A stretch of DNA of 64,000 bases from Daucus carota subsp. sativus (Eukaryota; Streptophyta; Magnoliopsida; Apiales; Apiaceae), in contig NC_030387.2 in NCBI RefSeq assembly GCF_001625215.2, positions 40,323,606 through 40,387,605 of the forward strand. Direction: 5' to 3'. This document shows, in pieces, positions 12,901 through 24,231 of the stretch (the first letter of the stretch is position 1; the number at the start of each line of letters is the position of its first letter). The notes under the pieces were generated by a model. It worked only from the letters and a program-made list of their open reading frames with translations, was not told the origin of the DNA and made no database searches. Made by a program: the position numbers and the translations under genes.

Positions 12901-15900
12901 CAACATTCCTTTACTCTAAAGACATCTTGAGATCAAAAAAAGACAGAAGTAACAGAAGAATGATACAATGCGATCTAAACTGCAGCTGCCCAAGTCAACT
13001 CATGGTGTTAATTAATAATTCCATTTGTTACCAATAATCTAATTCTAAGCTTCTAATTTGCAACTAACTACTAAAAAAAAAAATCTTTTAATATAGTGGA
13101 TATCAATGTCCCTAGATAATATTGAAAGTCACTGTTTAGAACATCTATCTCTATCTTTAGTTTCCGAACTAGCATAGAATAACTTAATCAAGTGAAATGG
13201 GTGTTTGAAATTAATTTATCAAATATTGTGTGATGGCAAGTGTTTGTCTTATTTTTCTATCAAACTCATTTCTACTATATGGCAAAATGAACATTTACCC
13301 AAAAGTTCCCATCACACGAGTGGTCACATGTGTATTGGCATCCAACGCTAGCTTTGCAAGCCCAAAATCAGCAACCTGTCAGTAAATTCAATGGAAGTAA
13401 ATGCATAGTGATAGAAGTTATAATAATGAATCAATTGATACTGTGAGATCCATGGCATTTTAGTCATTCCCCTATGGCAAAATTTTTATCATACCTGTGC
13501 ATCAAAATTGAAATCCAAGAGGATATTCGAAGATTTGATATCCCTGTGAATAATCCGAGGATGACCTAAAAACAAAGAAAGGGGGATGATTAGAGCCACT
13601 GCTAAACAACAAAAAGTTTAAGAATATCAATTGTTATCGAGGCCTCAAACCACCAAATAATTTTAGCACAGATATTCCCATTTCCGGCTTACAGAATTCT
13701 TGAACTTGTACTTTACATGTTTATAACATTCCATTCCAGAGGGCACAAAAACAATCGCTATTCAATCCGGAAATTCCATTCCAGAGGGCACAAAAACAAT
13801 CGCTATTCAATCCGGAAACTATGATGAAATTGGACTGAAAAAGATTCTTAGGGAAGTGAAAAGTGCAATAGAAAAAGAAACTCACAATCTTCATGAAGGT
13901 AAGCAAGTCCACGAGCTGCACCAGCAGCGACCTTAACTCTGGTCGCCCAATCCATGACCTGTCTACCTTCATCTGCAAAATCAAGAAATTTCAGGTTGGT
14001 TCCCCGTCTCTGTTGGTAGTCACACTTCTAACTTACATGTCAATTTAGTGTGCAAGAACTCTGTAGTTTCTCAACTAATCGCCTACGGATGTTATTTACA
14101 TAATAGAGAACCCAAAATTTGTTAATCTCTCCATGGAGTGCACCACAATTTGATATTATCGTTATTTAAGATTTGTTTAAACTTATGTGTTAATGACCTA
14201 ATGACACGATTCTACCAAGAACAATAGCAGTAATCAAGCCACATGATTAGAAGGAACATTGTGTTATACAGTCAAAGTACCGGATCCAAAATCTCATAAA
14301 ATACTTGAATGTCTTACCATGGAGATGGTAATGAAGGGTGTTATTGGCCACATAGTCATAGACAAGCAGTCTTTGATGCTCCGATATACAATAACCTACA
14401 AGCGAGACCAAATGACGATGATGCACCCTGCCGATAATCTCAACTTCAGCTCTGAACTCCCGTTCCCCTTGTCCACCACCAATCTTCAACTGCTTGACAG
14501 CAACCACTCTTCCATCTGGCAGGCATCCCTTATAAACACAACCAAAGCCACCTTCACCCAATAAATTGCTATTTGAGAAACCATATGTAGCATCAGATAA
14601 TTCTTCATACGTGAAATATTGCCTTGAATTGCCAACACCACCCTGATCAGGTGAATACATGAAATTGTTCCCTGAAGCACTTCCAGCTCGGTGAATCGAC
14701 TGTTGGGGCCTTAAGAAGGATGTATCTGAAGAGTATATACATATTAAATCACTTTTGTATAATATATAACAGGTTACAGGATGAAATCATTTGATTGATT
14801 AGCTTAACACACACACACATATCAGATTATAAGCAGTAGGTTTCAAATGAACTATCAGTCCTTTATCTGACTCGAATTTTTCGCAAAAATGAACACGACT
14901 TTGAATATCATTTGAGCTTGAAACAAAATAAGTTCACATCAAAAGCCAACTGCCAGAGCCAATATACAACATTAGCTACCCCAGACTAAAATTCCTGACC
15001 TCAAACTTTCAAAAACACAAAATTATACAACACAAATAAATATATATTTTGTTAGTATGATTTATGAAAATTAGGACCTGAAGAAATGATGTGGACGGAC
15101 ATAAGATTGAATGTTGATACTTGAAGAAGACATGAACTATAAAATTATTGTGTCTAGATAACCTTCGGCAGTAACGCTCAACCACACTCATAATTCTAAT
15201 GGTTGCATGCTAATCTGTAATACGACCTTCCAATATTAAAATTTTAAACAACACGCCAAGTGAGATCTTTAAATCATTTTTAATCAAAGAGGAATATATT
15301 TTCTATGATTCTTTCTCAAAACAGATCTCACAAGATGAAAGATTTATGTGGAGGACAGCTTTTTAAACATGTAAAGCATAACATTTGAATTTGATACATA
15401 ACATGTTGCGCGTGATTAAGGAGACATGTTGCATCAACATGAAACTAAAAATAAAAAGTAAATCATCCACGAAATTCAGTCAAAGAATCACCTGAGTTTT
15501 GAGATGAAGCAAATGGTGATGGCATTACATACCCACCGATTGAATCTGATATCCTTCTCTTTTTTCTTCGTGTGAACCAGACTGCCATCACAAGTAAACT
15601 TAGTGCCACAAAACCAACAATGATTCCAATTGCCACAGCCCCTCCGGTCTTCATCCCTCCATCTCCGGATCCCGAAGTTGCTGTCGTATCTGAACCTGGA
15701 TTCCCAGATCTTGCAGTTGGTTTCTCGGTAGGGAATGTGGGTAATGGGGAAGAAGGGGAACTTCCATTTATGGATGAATTGCTTGGGGGACCAGGAGGCG
15801 GCAATGACAAGGGTACAGGTGGAGGAGATGATTCTGAAGGGGTGGTAGGAGCTGGCGGAGAATTAGATGGTGTGACTGGTGAAGGTGGTGGAGGAGAGTT

Positions 15901-16431
15901 TGCTGGAGGTTCTGTAAGTGGTGCGGGTGGAGGATCCGCAGAAGGCGGCGATTTGATTTCTGCTGGAGGTGGTGCAGGAGTAACAGGTAAAGGAGGTGGT
16001 GGATTTGATGCAGGTGGGGCTGGGGATTCTTGGGGTGGAGGAGTGCCCGATGGTGGTGGTGGGGAAGAACTCGGAGGAGTGGGGGTAACTGTAGAAGCAG
16101 GAGGGGCTGCAGGAAGGAGAGGTGGAGGTGAAGCCGGCTTGGGTGGTGGGGAAGACGTTGGGGGCAATGGTGGAGGTGAAGAGGGAGGTGGTGTGGCTAT
16201 GGGATTTGACGGAGGAGGGGAAGTGGAAACTGGAGGGGCAGGAGTAGATTGAGGTGGTGGGCTGGTAGAGTTTGGTTGAGTTAAAGAGCCAGTCGGAGCT
16301 GGAGTATCAGATGTTTGTTCGGTCTGAGTGAAGGAGGGAGGAGGTGAGGTCACCGAAGCATTGGAAGGGGGAGAAACAGCTGGAGGAATTGCAGCAGGAG
16401 TAGAATCTGGGGAAGGTGATGCCGATGCCAT
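9923..16431 (-). CDS. Proline-rich extensin-like receptor kinase (PERK)
   Basis: A predicted 693-residue plasma-membrane receptor-like Ser/Thr kinase thought to sense cell-wall state. Eight coding exons in consistent phase: 16431-15492, 14725-14318, 13972-13886, 13565-13495, 13375-13299, 11874-11727, 10373-10212 and 10111-9923. Residues 1-260 are a Pro/Ser-rich ectodomain (SPPPS, PPPS runs). As usual for PERKs there is no classic signal peptide. Residues about 265-287 are one transmembrane helix, followed by the stop-transfer RRKKRR. The kinase has the glycine loop [12 protein letters not shown] (369-380), catalytic Lys391 in [12 protein letters not shown] (Asp487), DFG (Asp505) and the activation-segment [23 protein letters not shown]. 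The start is the ATG at 16431; a GTG just upstream is in frame but was not chosen. No lesion is seen. The paralogue number within the family cannot be assigned. Confidence 0.95.
13731..13820. repeat. 45-bp perfect tandem duplication in a PERK intron
   Basis: Two adjacent 45-base units (13731-13775 and 13776-13820), each starting CCATTCCAGAGGGCACAAAA, lie in the intron between coding exons 3 and 4. The near-identity suggests a recent slippage or repair event. Confidence 0.85.
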
Positions 16432-16449
16432 CACTTTCCTCTTTTCAGA

Positions 16450-17020
16450 ACTTAATTTTGTGCATCTACTCCCTAGACTCGAACTCCACTATAGTCGCAT
16501 CATCTATACAATTAAACACTTATAAATCAATCTTTTTGACCTACATTCACATCAAGATTCTCAGCAGAAATGTACACAAGTGTGGCTAGACCAGATTATT
16601 GAGAAAATCCCATAAAAAAGCCCCCAACTTCTATAAGTCTTTAAAGCCTAATTAAGCAGACCTCATCAAAGGAAAAGTCTAATTAAGCAGAATTTTATGT
16701 TTTGCACCTACTCCTTCAACTAGAACTCCATTACAGTTGCATCATCTGTACCGTAAAACACCTATAAATTAATCTTTCTTGACCTACATTCAAAATTTTA
16801 TGTTCCGCATCGACTCCCTAGACTAAAATTCCATTTTATATGCATCATCTATAGTCAAACTTTACTGTCCAACATTCACATCAATATTCAGCAAAAATGT
16901 ACACAAATATGTCTAGACCAAATTATCGAAGAATCGCATAAAAAGCCCCCAACGGTAACAACTCTTTAAAGCCTAATCAAGCAGACCCCACCACAGAAAA
17001 AGCCTAATTAAGCAAAACCC
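16450..17020. repeat. Diverged tandem duplication upstream of the PERK start
   Basis: Blocks reading CTACTCCCTAGACTCGAACT, GCATCATCTATA, TGACCTACATTCACATCA, AAATGTACACAA, GTCTAGACCA and AAAAAGCCCCCAAC appear in order near 16465-16630 and again near 16700-16960. A third partial unit starts near 16805. The array lies in what is probably the 5' UTR intron, because a donor-like CTGCAG/GTAAAAG is at about 17163 on the minus strand. Confidence 0.7.
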
Positions 17021-17338
17021 AGATCACTAAATTCAAGAATCATCAAGAAAACAGATAAAGTCAAGGTCTTTGCAATTAAAAATTGTAGTAAAAGTAGAGT
17101 TTTTAATACATATACAAACAAATCAAGTTCTTGATAAAGAAAAAGGAAAGATTAGCTTTTACCTGCAGATGAGAGTTGTGTCTATAGAGTAAGCCTCTCT
17201 TTATGTGAAGAATCTTTAAAAGTGGAGAATGTTGTGTCTGTGGCAGGTGGTTGTGAGAAGTATAATGGTAAAGTTTTGCCCTGAGAATGTGCAAAGAAAC
17301 GTGGGCTCAACTTGGGAAGGTATTTTACTTGGACTTGA

Positions 17339-17339
17339 C

Positions 17340-17388
<49 letters not shown>
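17339..17388. repeat. GT/GA microsatellite in the PERK leader
   Basis: (TG)n runs directly into (AG)n on the plus strand. This gives CT-then-CA in the sense of the PERK transcript and is probably in the 5' UTR or core promoter. Confidence 0.8.
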
Positions 17389-17389
<1 letters not shown>

Positions 17390-17479
17390 GAAGCAAAGAA
17401 GGAAACAAAGTCAAAGCTAAAGCTGAGAGGGAAGAGTGTGGCCTTGACAAAGGAGAAGGCAATTTGTTTTTGTATCAAT

Positions 17480-19066
17480 AAATTTGTTTAATTACTTTGA
17501 TAAATGATGTAAATGTCATAAGTGACACAAATGTAATATTGAAATTATCAAAAAGTTATGTGTTTTTTTACTAAATATTTTTGAGAAAAATATATGAATA
17601 ATTTTAAGAGTTAATTTAAAAAATAATTTATAATATTAATTATTATTTGAGTAATTTGTATATATAATAAATTATAATATATAAAAAATATCAAACACAT
17701 AAATATAAAGCAATTTCTAGTAAAAATCTTTTTTTAAGTTCGTTTTTTATTTAAAAATATTAAATAGAATAAATAAATGGGATGATGCAACGGTGATGAA
17801 CTAATGATTAAAGATTTTTTAAGAAGAAATACAATGTGAACGTTGTGAGAAAAAAGTCAGAGCATTAAAAGCATACGATCATGAAGGCCATGTAGTTTTC
17901 CAGAGTATATGCTCTGGCCCAGTTCTTCAAACGATTTTAGTACTGTACTTTTTAATTAATTTCACAGATCTCTTTCAATATATTAATTATTTAACCACCA
18001 TTTTATTGTACCGCTCAATTTAAGATTTGAAACATTGCATGTAACTACCACAAAATCTGGCATTATTGGGCAATGAGCATGTGTGTGTTCAGCATGTGTG
18101 AGCTTAGTGAGATAGATGATTAATTATATGATGATTAGTGAAAGATTAAGTTGTTAATTTTAGTTAGACCCACATGCTTGAGTTGTTTATACTGTACTAA
18201 GTTCACATTTTTTTCCCCTACACATAAATGTATAAATAGGAAATCGTAACTGCGTGATTGAGTTGTCGATTCAGAACTTATCGGAGATTTTTTTGACAAA
18301 TGAGAAATTTTTATGTCAAAACGAAATGTAATCCGTAAATCGGCAAACTATTTTTAAGAGTTAATTAAAAAAATTTAATAAATCGAAAATTTTTAGACAC
18401 ACATCCAATATCCCATTTAGTGGGTCATAGAAGATCAATTCTCGGAATTGATGCCAATTTGTATGGTGCATAAGCCTAAGGCTTATTTCTTTTTAGACGG
18501 TCCTTGTTAACTTGTTTGATAATTAAGGTGCAAAGAGAACATTTCTGCTTTCTCAGCTAACTCAACAAACTTGGTTTCTCAATGCTGTTTTGAGTTAGCT
18601 GAACCAATGAAGAAACATCATTTGCTTGCCAAGACTTCCCTCTGAAACCTTCACTCTAACCAACTCTGTGTGCAAAAACAGATCGAAGATGAAAGGCGAC
18701 AAGCATTCTATCCTGCATATACATAAAAATCGAAGCATCCACAGATAGTAGTGATATATTGTCCCGGGTTTCTTGCTCTGTTGCACTGATCAGAGCATAT
18801 AAGAATCAATAACAATATCAGGGATGCTGCAGTAAAGTACGTACGCAAGCTAGAAATATTTGATCATCACAAGACGACACATGGAACTTATAGAAATTTT
18901 CCCAACGCTAACTTTTCCATATACTAAACGGCAAAAAGAAGCAGGTGATTAACAAACTGATATCTGGAAGATCCAAAACCAACCATTTGAGCAATATGCA
19001 TCAGAATTCAGTATTTTCAAGCAATATTGATAAGAATTAATTCTTTCGTGCACGTTTCACCACTCA
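17480..19066. other. Spacer between PERK promoter and Tourist-like MITE
   Basis: AT-rich with no gene that I can support. A minus-strand open frame at 18595-18786 has no recognisable domain or splice partners. Confidence 0.45.
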
Positions 19067-19449
19067 GAGCATCTCCAAGAGCCTCTTCATTTAGGCTCCT
19101 AACTTGAGATTTGAGGAGGGAGAGGAAAAATGTTGCTCCAAGAGACTCTTAAGTGGCTCTTAAATCACTAAGAGCCTCTTGTTTCTCTCTCCTCTCTCCT
19201 CAAAGTTAAGAGCTACTACATTGCTCCTAACTTATTTTTTCACAATAAAAAAATCATTCCTTCCAATTCATTTCCATCTTTCCATCTCTTTTGTTATAGT
19301 GGAGCCCAATATATGAATAAAATATGAAATAGAGAAGAGATGTAGAGAGTATTGTTGGAGTTTACACTCTTAACTTTGTCCTAAAATGCTAAGAGCCACA
19401 TTTTTTATATTATATTTAGGAGCCAACAAGGAGGCTCTTGGAGATGCTC
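19067..19449. mobile_element. Tourist-like (PIF/Harbinger) MITE with TSD TCA
   Basis: A 383-base element bounded by perfect inverted ends GAGCATCTCCAAGAGCCTC and its complement. It is flanked by the 3-base duplication TCA (19064-19066 and 19450-19452). Inside are CTCTTAG/CTAAGAG repeats and no coding capacity. The 3-base TNA duplication and GAGCA terminus fit PIF/Harbinger. Confidence 0.8.
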
Positions 19450-19780
19450 TCATGTGTTCAGGTGCTGTGGCATATAAATAAACTAAGCTTGAACATTTAG
19501 TGCATTGGCCTTTCCAGTTCATCTTCCCTAGTGTAATTTAAATTCAATACGCATATGTTGTCTAGGAGACTAAGCAAATAAATATACCAGACCAACATGC
19601 TAGTAAGAATGATAAAAACAAAAAAAAACATTAATATGTTTAAATCATGTAATAAATTGCCCAAAACATACAAAAAAAACATTAAACCGAAAAAAATAGC
19701 AATCATGATACAAATAGAATGAAAGGCGTCGATCATCTTACTAAGTCTGCTTAGTATCACCAAGATGATCAATAATTTGG

Positions 19781-21826
19781 TTAGTGACAAATGTGATTAT
19801 ACGAGCAAAAACTTCCATGAGACCCCTCTTCTCCATCACCTCTACTGTAAATCCACCACAAGAGGTTCGTAAGGGAGTTACCATCGTCATAGCCAGTCAA
19901 CTTCTTAATATTTTTTAAGGCACCATGTTTGTCATATATCCCTTCCAAAGCATACAAAAACCCCTTCCACCCCTCTCCAACATCTTCTCTAGCTAAAGCT
20001 GGTAATGTCCATTCTACAAGTTCCTTCGCAAACTTGACATCAGAAAATAACACCTCACTAACAGGTAGTAATGGTAGGAGTTGAATTCCCAGCCTGCACT
20101 CTTTCCATTCAGGTGGAGCAAACCACAGCCCGCTGTCCCTCTTGTTAGCCCATAAAATACCGAGTATCCTGTTCTCCTTTGTATACTCTTCAGGATACAA
20201 CTCATCTCCCTGCCTCACATGCCACCAAGTTTGTGCTGCCTGAATCTCCATTGCTAAAATTGTTGAGCCAGTAGCGACAAGATGGGCATCTCCATATGCC
20301 AACCCCATTAAAGCAGCTGCATAGTAAGCATTCACTGCCTCACTCGTGCTCTCCTGATTTCTTCCATCTGCAAATTCAGTCAATCCTGAAGCCCAAGAAT
20401 GCAACTTCCACAAGTCAAAACATCTCAGACGAGTATACTTCGAATTCTTTTTCTTCCTGAAATTCATAAAGTCCTCCATTAGCGTATAAGCCTGTGGCTT
20501 ATATTTCCTTCCCCAAGCAGGATCAATTTTTGCAAGCACTGCAATTCCATAAAGATAGTACCCGAGATGAAAATGGTGATCATTATATATTCCAAACCCA
20601 AAATCCCCACCAGTATCAGTTGATCCTTGTTTAGTCACAATTCCACCCCATTTCTCATCATATAAGAAACCATTGCCCCCAAAAGTCCCATCTAACCATG
20701 GTTCAATTGCATCCTTCAAGAATTTCTTAATTGCTGGAATTACATCCGGATAACACACCTCTTCAGCTATCAAAGCAAATCTTGCTGCCCTCGCCACCAA
20801 TTTTCCATAAAAGTACGAAGAATTTGTTCCCATTGTTTTCGTATCAAGGACTTCAACATCTTTTTTAAGTGCATTACGTATTTCACAATACGAATCCTCT
20901 TTAACACCTTTAATTGAATGCCAAGTCACAGACACTGGCTCCGTCTTCAACACCCAGAAATCACCAACAACTCCAACAAGATCCCCATCAATACTTTTAT
21001 ACTTAAAATTCTCCAAAACAGTAACCTTCCTACTCTTCTTAAGAAGCTTAATATGGAGAGGATGAGCCAGCATTAACAAATCCCCCCACCCTCTTTTCTC
21101 CCATTTATACCTCATCGAAAAAGGCTTCTTAAACGAGCTCCTACCAGACACCGGATAACAAGAACTAAACCGATCAAGAACCACCTCATTCTCAGTATTA
21201 GTCACAACAGCAACACGAATAATACCCGAAAATGCACTAGAAGTAATCCTAGAACCATCATGCCTTAACTTAATCGACGACGAAGCATACAAAACCCAAG
21301 TCTGATTATTATTAAGCTTAATAGTATACTTAGTTTTCTCACTATTAGCATAAAAATCAAGAATTGCATGAATAGTACTAATCAAAATCTCAACTTTATC
21401 AAGAACTTCACAAGTAACAAAAGGGCTACCTCTAACAAGATAGAATCTCAGCTTACTTGAAGGAAGATCCAAAGTAACACTCAAATCATCGTAAGAAGAC
21501 ACCACATGAGTTGAATTTGGGTTCGAATTGTTCAAAATTGAAAATGTGAGGTCCAAGATGAAAACTTGGTAAAAGAAAGATGTGCTCAAAAACAAAGAAG
21601 GGTAGCAAATAGAAAGTGAAGAAAGTGAAGATTTGATTATGTATGGGTGAATGTATTCATGTTGGTCACCATTTTTTAGCACAAAGTTTTGAAAAAATGA
21701 GTTTGTGGGTAATGGGCTTTTAGTGAGGTGATGTGAGAAAAAAGTTGAGGGCTCAGGGAGGACTGTGGAGTTGACACTGGGGAAGACAAATGGTGGTGCA
21801 ATGTGGTGGTTTAGCGGCAGAGACAT
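19781..21826 (-). CDS. GH81 endo-1,3-beta-glucanase
   Basis: A single-exon gene of 681 codons encoding a glycoside hydrolase family 81 inverting endo-beta-1,3-glucanase, which acts on beta-1,3-glucan (callose or fungal wall glucan). The N-terminal beta-sandwich region includes SKLRFYLVRGSPFVTCEV. The catalytic (alpha/alpha)6 region has FGIYNDHHFHLGYYLYG, with candidate acid Asp416, and DGRNQESTSEAVNAYYA, with Glu492 and Glu496, the conserved acidic pair of the family. Length and intronless layout match plant GH81 genes I know. No obvious signal peptide is seen, so secretion is uncertain. The start is the first ATG in frame, 45 bases below a TATA box. No frameshift or missing catalytic residue is seen. 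Confidence 0.95.
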   Translation of the reverse strand: MSLPLNHHIAPPFVFPSVNSTVLPEPSTFFSHHLTKSPLPTNSFFQNFVLKNGDQHEYIHPYIIKSSLSSLSICYPSLFLSTSFFYQVFILDLTFSILNNSNPNSTHVVSSYDDLSVTLDLPSSKLRFYLVRGSPFVTCEVLDKVEILISTIHAILDFYANSEKTKYTIKLNNNQTWVLYASSSIKLRHDGSRITSSAFSGIIRVAVVTNTENEVVLDRFSSCYPVSGRSSFKKPFSMRYKWEKRGWGDLLMLAHPLHIKLLKKSRKVTVLENFKYKSIDGDLVGVVGDFWVLKTEPVSVTWHSIKGVKEDSYCEIRNALKKDVEVLDTKTMGTNSSYFYGKLVARAARFALIAEEVCYPDVIPAIKKFLKDAIEPWLDGTFGGNGFLYDEKWGGIVTKQGSTDTGGDFGFGIYNDHHFHLGYYLYGIAVLAKIDPAWGRKYKPQAYTLMEDFMNFRKKKNSKYTRLRCFDLWKLHSWASGLTEFADGRNQESTSEAVNAYYAAALMGLAYGDAHLVATGSTILAMEIQAAQTWWHVRQGDELYPEEYTKENRILGILWANKRDSGLWFAPPEWKECRLGIQLLPLLPVSEVLFSDVKFAKELVEWTLPALAREDVGEGWKGFLYALEGIYDKHGALKNIKKLTGYDDGNSLTNLLWWIYSRGDGEEGSHGSFCSYNHICH

Positions 21827-21870
21827 GGTGGTTTGTGGTGGTGGAGAGGAGGGTTTGGTCAGTGTGGGGG

Positions 21871-21877
21871 TTTTATA
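21871..21877 (-). promoter_or_regulatory. TATA box of the GH81 gene
   Basis: TATAAAA on the minus strand lies 45-51 bases upstream of the GH81 start codon. It implies a very short leader of roughly 15-20 bases. Confidence 0.5.
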
Positions 21878-21899
21878 GTGGAGTTGAGGTTCTTACTGG

Positions 21900-22859
21900 T
21901 TTGTTAAGTGAGGTGTTAAAGTTGACTTTTTTTACTAATCTTGATCTGTTTTCTTGGTTGGTTTGTTGATGGCTATAGGGTAAACGTGTAAACATATGAA
22001 CTTTGGTCAGATGATCTTTGTTTAGTAGGAACATAGTTAGAAATAAGAATTCGGAACTAATCAGTTTACAATTTGAATATTTTTTAATAGATTAATTTTT
22101 TTTATCGAACTGGGTGTGTAATTGATAAAATATTTTTAAAAATTTAATAAGAGATTAACCGGGAAATCTTTAGAACATTACATAAAAATAACAATTAATA
22201 AATTGTTAATGTGAATAGCGTTTTTATGTCGAATCATATTAAACCGATGAGGTGTTAATCGGTTACTGTTGTTTGATATGTCGTAACAAACGTCTTGTCG
22301 GTCCGATACTTTTGATAAACGGTGGATAGGAAAAAGTTGATGAGGAGAGCATGAAAGAAAAGGGGTTGAACATTGCATGAGAAAACAGAATTCTTTCAGT
22401 TCGGGGCTGCTGAGGCCTGAGCAGGTGGTTTCGTGTGGAGGCAAAGCATTGACAATTTAAAAGTTGACATATCGGAGAGGAGCATGCTGTGACAGCGAAA
22501 GAAATTCGAAAAACACTATGCACAATTGAATTTGGTCAAAAGTCAACTCATACTCGATGCCATCTAATTCTCGAATGCGACTCGATTACATTTGTACAAG
22601 AGTTCTGAGCAAGCAAGTAGTGATGAAAATGGTTACGTTATTATTTTAACCTGTTAAATTACGATGTTTTATATTTTTTAGATGATATATATTCACATTT
22701 GTTTTTTTGGCGTTGAATCCTCGATATCGGTAAAAGAAGCAAGAAAATTATCATTCGATCAATAAAATAGTTCACTAAATAGAAGCTGTGCTTGTTTGAT
22801 TTGTTGATGAAAATATGCAAAGACCAGCTGTTCAAATTGAATTCCAAAAAAAATAAGGA
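21900..22859. other. Spacer between GH81 promoter and tRNA-Leu
   Basis: No supported gene. The short open frames around 22178-22523 and 22659-22847 show no domain or conserved pattern that I recognise. Confidence 0.45.
22846..22854 (-). terminator. Pol III oligo-T terminator of tRNA-Leu
   Basis: An eight-T run on the minus strand, 6-14 bases after the tRNA 3' end, is the usual RNA polymerase III stop signal. Confidence 0.7.
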
Positions 22860-22867
22860 TGTCGAGA

Positions 22868-22900
<33 letters not shown>

Positions 22901-22940
22901 ACCTTAATCTGGCGCCTTAGACCAACTCGGCCATCTCGAC
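22860..22940 (-). tRNA. tRNA-Leu(AAG)
   Basis: The 81-base minus-strand sequence folds as a type II tRNA. The acceptor stem GTCGAGA pairs with TCTCGAC followed by discriminator A. The D arm contains the A box TGGCCGAGTTGG. The anticodon stem CCAGA/TCTGG encloses loop TTAAGGT, with AAG at positions 34-36 reading CUU leucine. A long variable arm (CCGAAAGGG) and the B box GGTTCAAATCC follow. A run of T residues (minus strand, about 22847-22854) lies just downstream as an RNA polymerase III terminator. There is no intron. Confidence 0.95.
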
Positions 22941-23415
22941 TTGGTGGCAAATTTCTCATTTTTATATTACTGAACTGGAGATCAACCTCGTGAAATACTT
23001 TTGAAAATTTGATGGTGGGATCTACATATACCAAAGACTACATAGTACTAGACACTCTTTTTAACATTTAATGTAATAATTAACTAAAAAAGAAAATTGA
23101 CTCTAACAATATGTACAAAATAACAAAAAAAATGATTGATTTGAGTTAATTTAGAAAATAATGATCAATTTGATATATTTAGATGAAAAGAGCGATTTAC
23201 TTGATATTTTCCCTCGATTATAATCACGTTTCTATTGAACCCGGGCCAGCATTATACAATAAAGTTAACAAGAGTAAAAGTAAAGTGCAGGACCATCAAC
23301 TTTTCACCCAGCCCTGTACAAAACAAGAACCTATAATTGTGCAAGGATGAAGCTAAGAGGAAAATGTTGGTGAGCCTACAATAGTACAAGGATGAAGCCA
23401 AGGGGAAAATGTTTA

Positions 23416-23679
23416 GTGCTCCCTCCGTCCCAAAATACATGTCGCTTTGACTTTTGCACGTAATTTGATGTGCAAATAAAATATACTTTTTTTTATCAAA
23501 AAATAAAACATACTTCTATACATTATTTTTTAATTTTTTTTCTGAATAAAAGTATAGCATCCATATTTTTATTCATAAAAGAAAATTTGAAAAATAATAT
23601 ATAGACATATGTTTTATTTGCATCTCAAATTACGTGAAAAAAAAAAATCAAAATGACATGTGTTGTGGGACGAAGAGAG
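23416..23679. mobile_element. Stowaway-like MITE
   Basis: Begins CTCCCTCCGTCCCAAAATACATGTCGC-like and ends in the complementary GACATGTGTTGTGGGACGAAGAGAG, next to TA. About 264 bases, AT-rich interior, no coding capacity. Tc1/mariner (Stowaway) identity is inferred from the CTCCCTCCGT terminus and TA target. Confidence 0.7.
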
Positions 23680-23851
23680 TAACTTTATTCTTTTTCACTT
23701 TATACTAACTTGTTATAAAGGAAATATTGTTATAATAACCACAAAAAGCTCTCACGTACACAATTTTTCTGGTCGGGATGTGACGACAGAATTAGAATTT
23801 CGAAAAAGTTGAAACTAAAAAAGTTAAGTGAGGTCTTACAAAAAGGATCAA

Positions 23852-23915
23852 CGCCAATATTTCTCAAGGTCAGATCAACGCCAATTTTTCTCAAGCCAAT
23901 TTTTCTCAAGGTCAA
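23852..23915. repeat. Short tandem repeat CCAATTTTTCTCAAG
   Basis: The words GATCAACGCCAATwTTTCTCAAGG and CCAATTTTTCTCAAG repeat three to four times within 64 bases. Confidence 0.7.
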
Positions 23916-24231
23916 ATCATAGTTGTGATTAAGGTTAGCCTGCTCAATTCCGTCATAACGATCGTCCTGATATAAGCCAGCCTGACATAGAAGATACAAG
24001 TCCTAACAAATCCAATGTAGAATAACATAGTTACTTGATATATAATGAATATATACAATGCTCAGAACAACTGCAGACCTTACAGGAAATAATGATACAT
24101 TCATCACAAATAAAATTTGATTTAAAAGGCTCTACAAATCAATGAATGACAAGAAGAAAGAATCGTGATCAAAAACAGTGGAATAATCGTTCTTTTTCTT
24201 TCGGCCTACATTCTACCTGTAAATAGAATCA

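Noticed and set aside
15572-16252. Long plus-strand Gly-rich open frame (226 residues)
   Set aside because: It is the antisense of the Pro-rich PERK ectodomain; CCN-rich codons read as Gly on the other strand. It has no signal peptide or independent support.
22759-23034. Minus-strand 91-residue frame
   Set aside because: It runs through the tRNA-Leu gene and is a chance frame.
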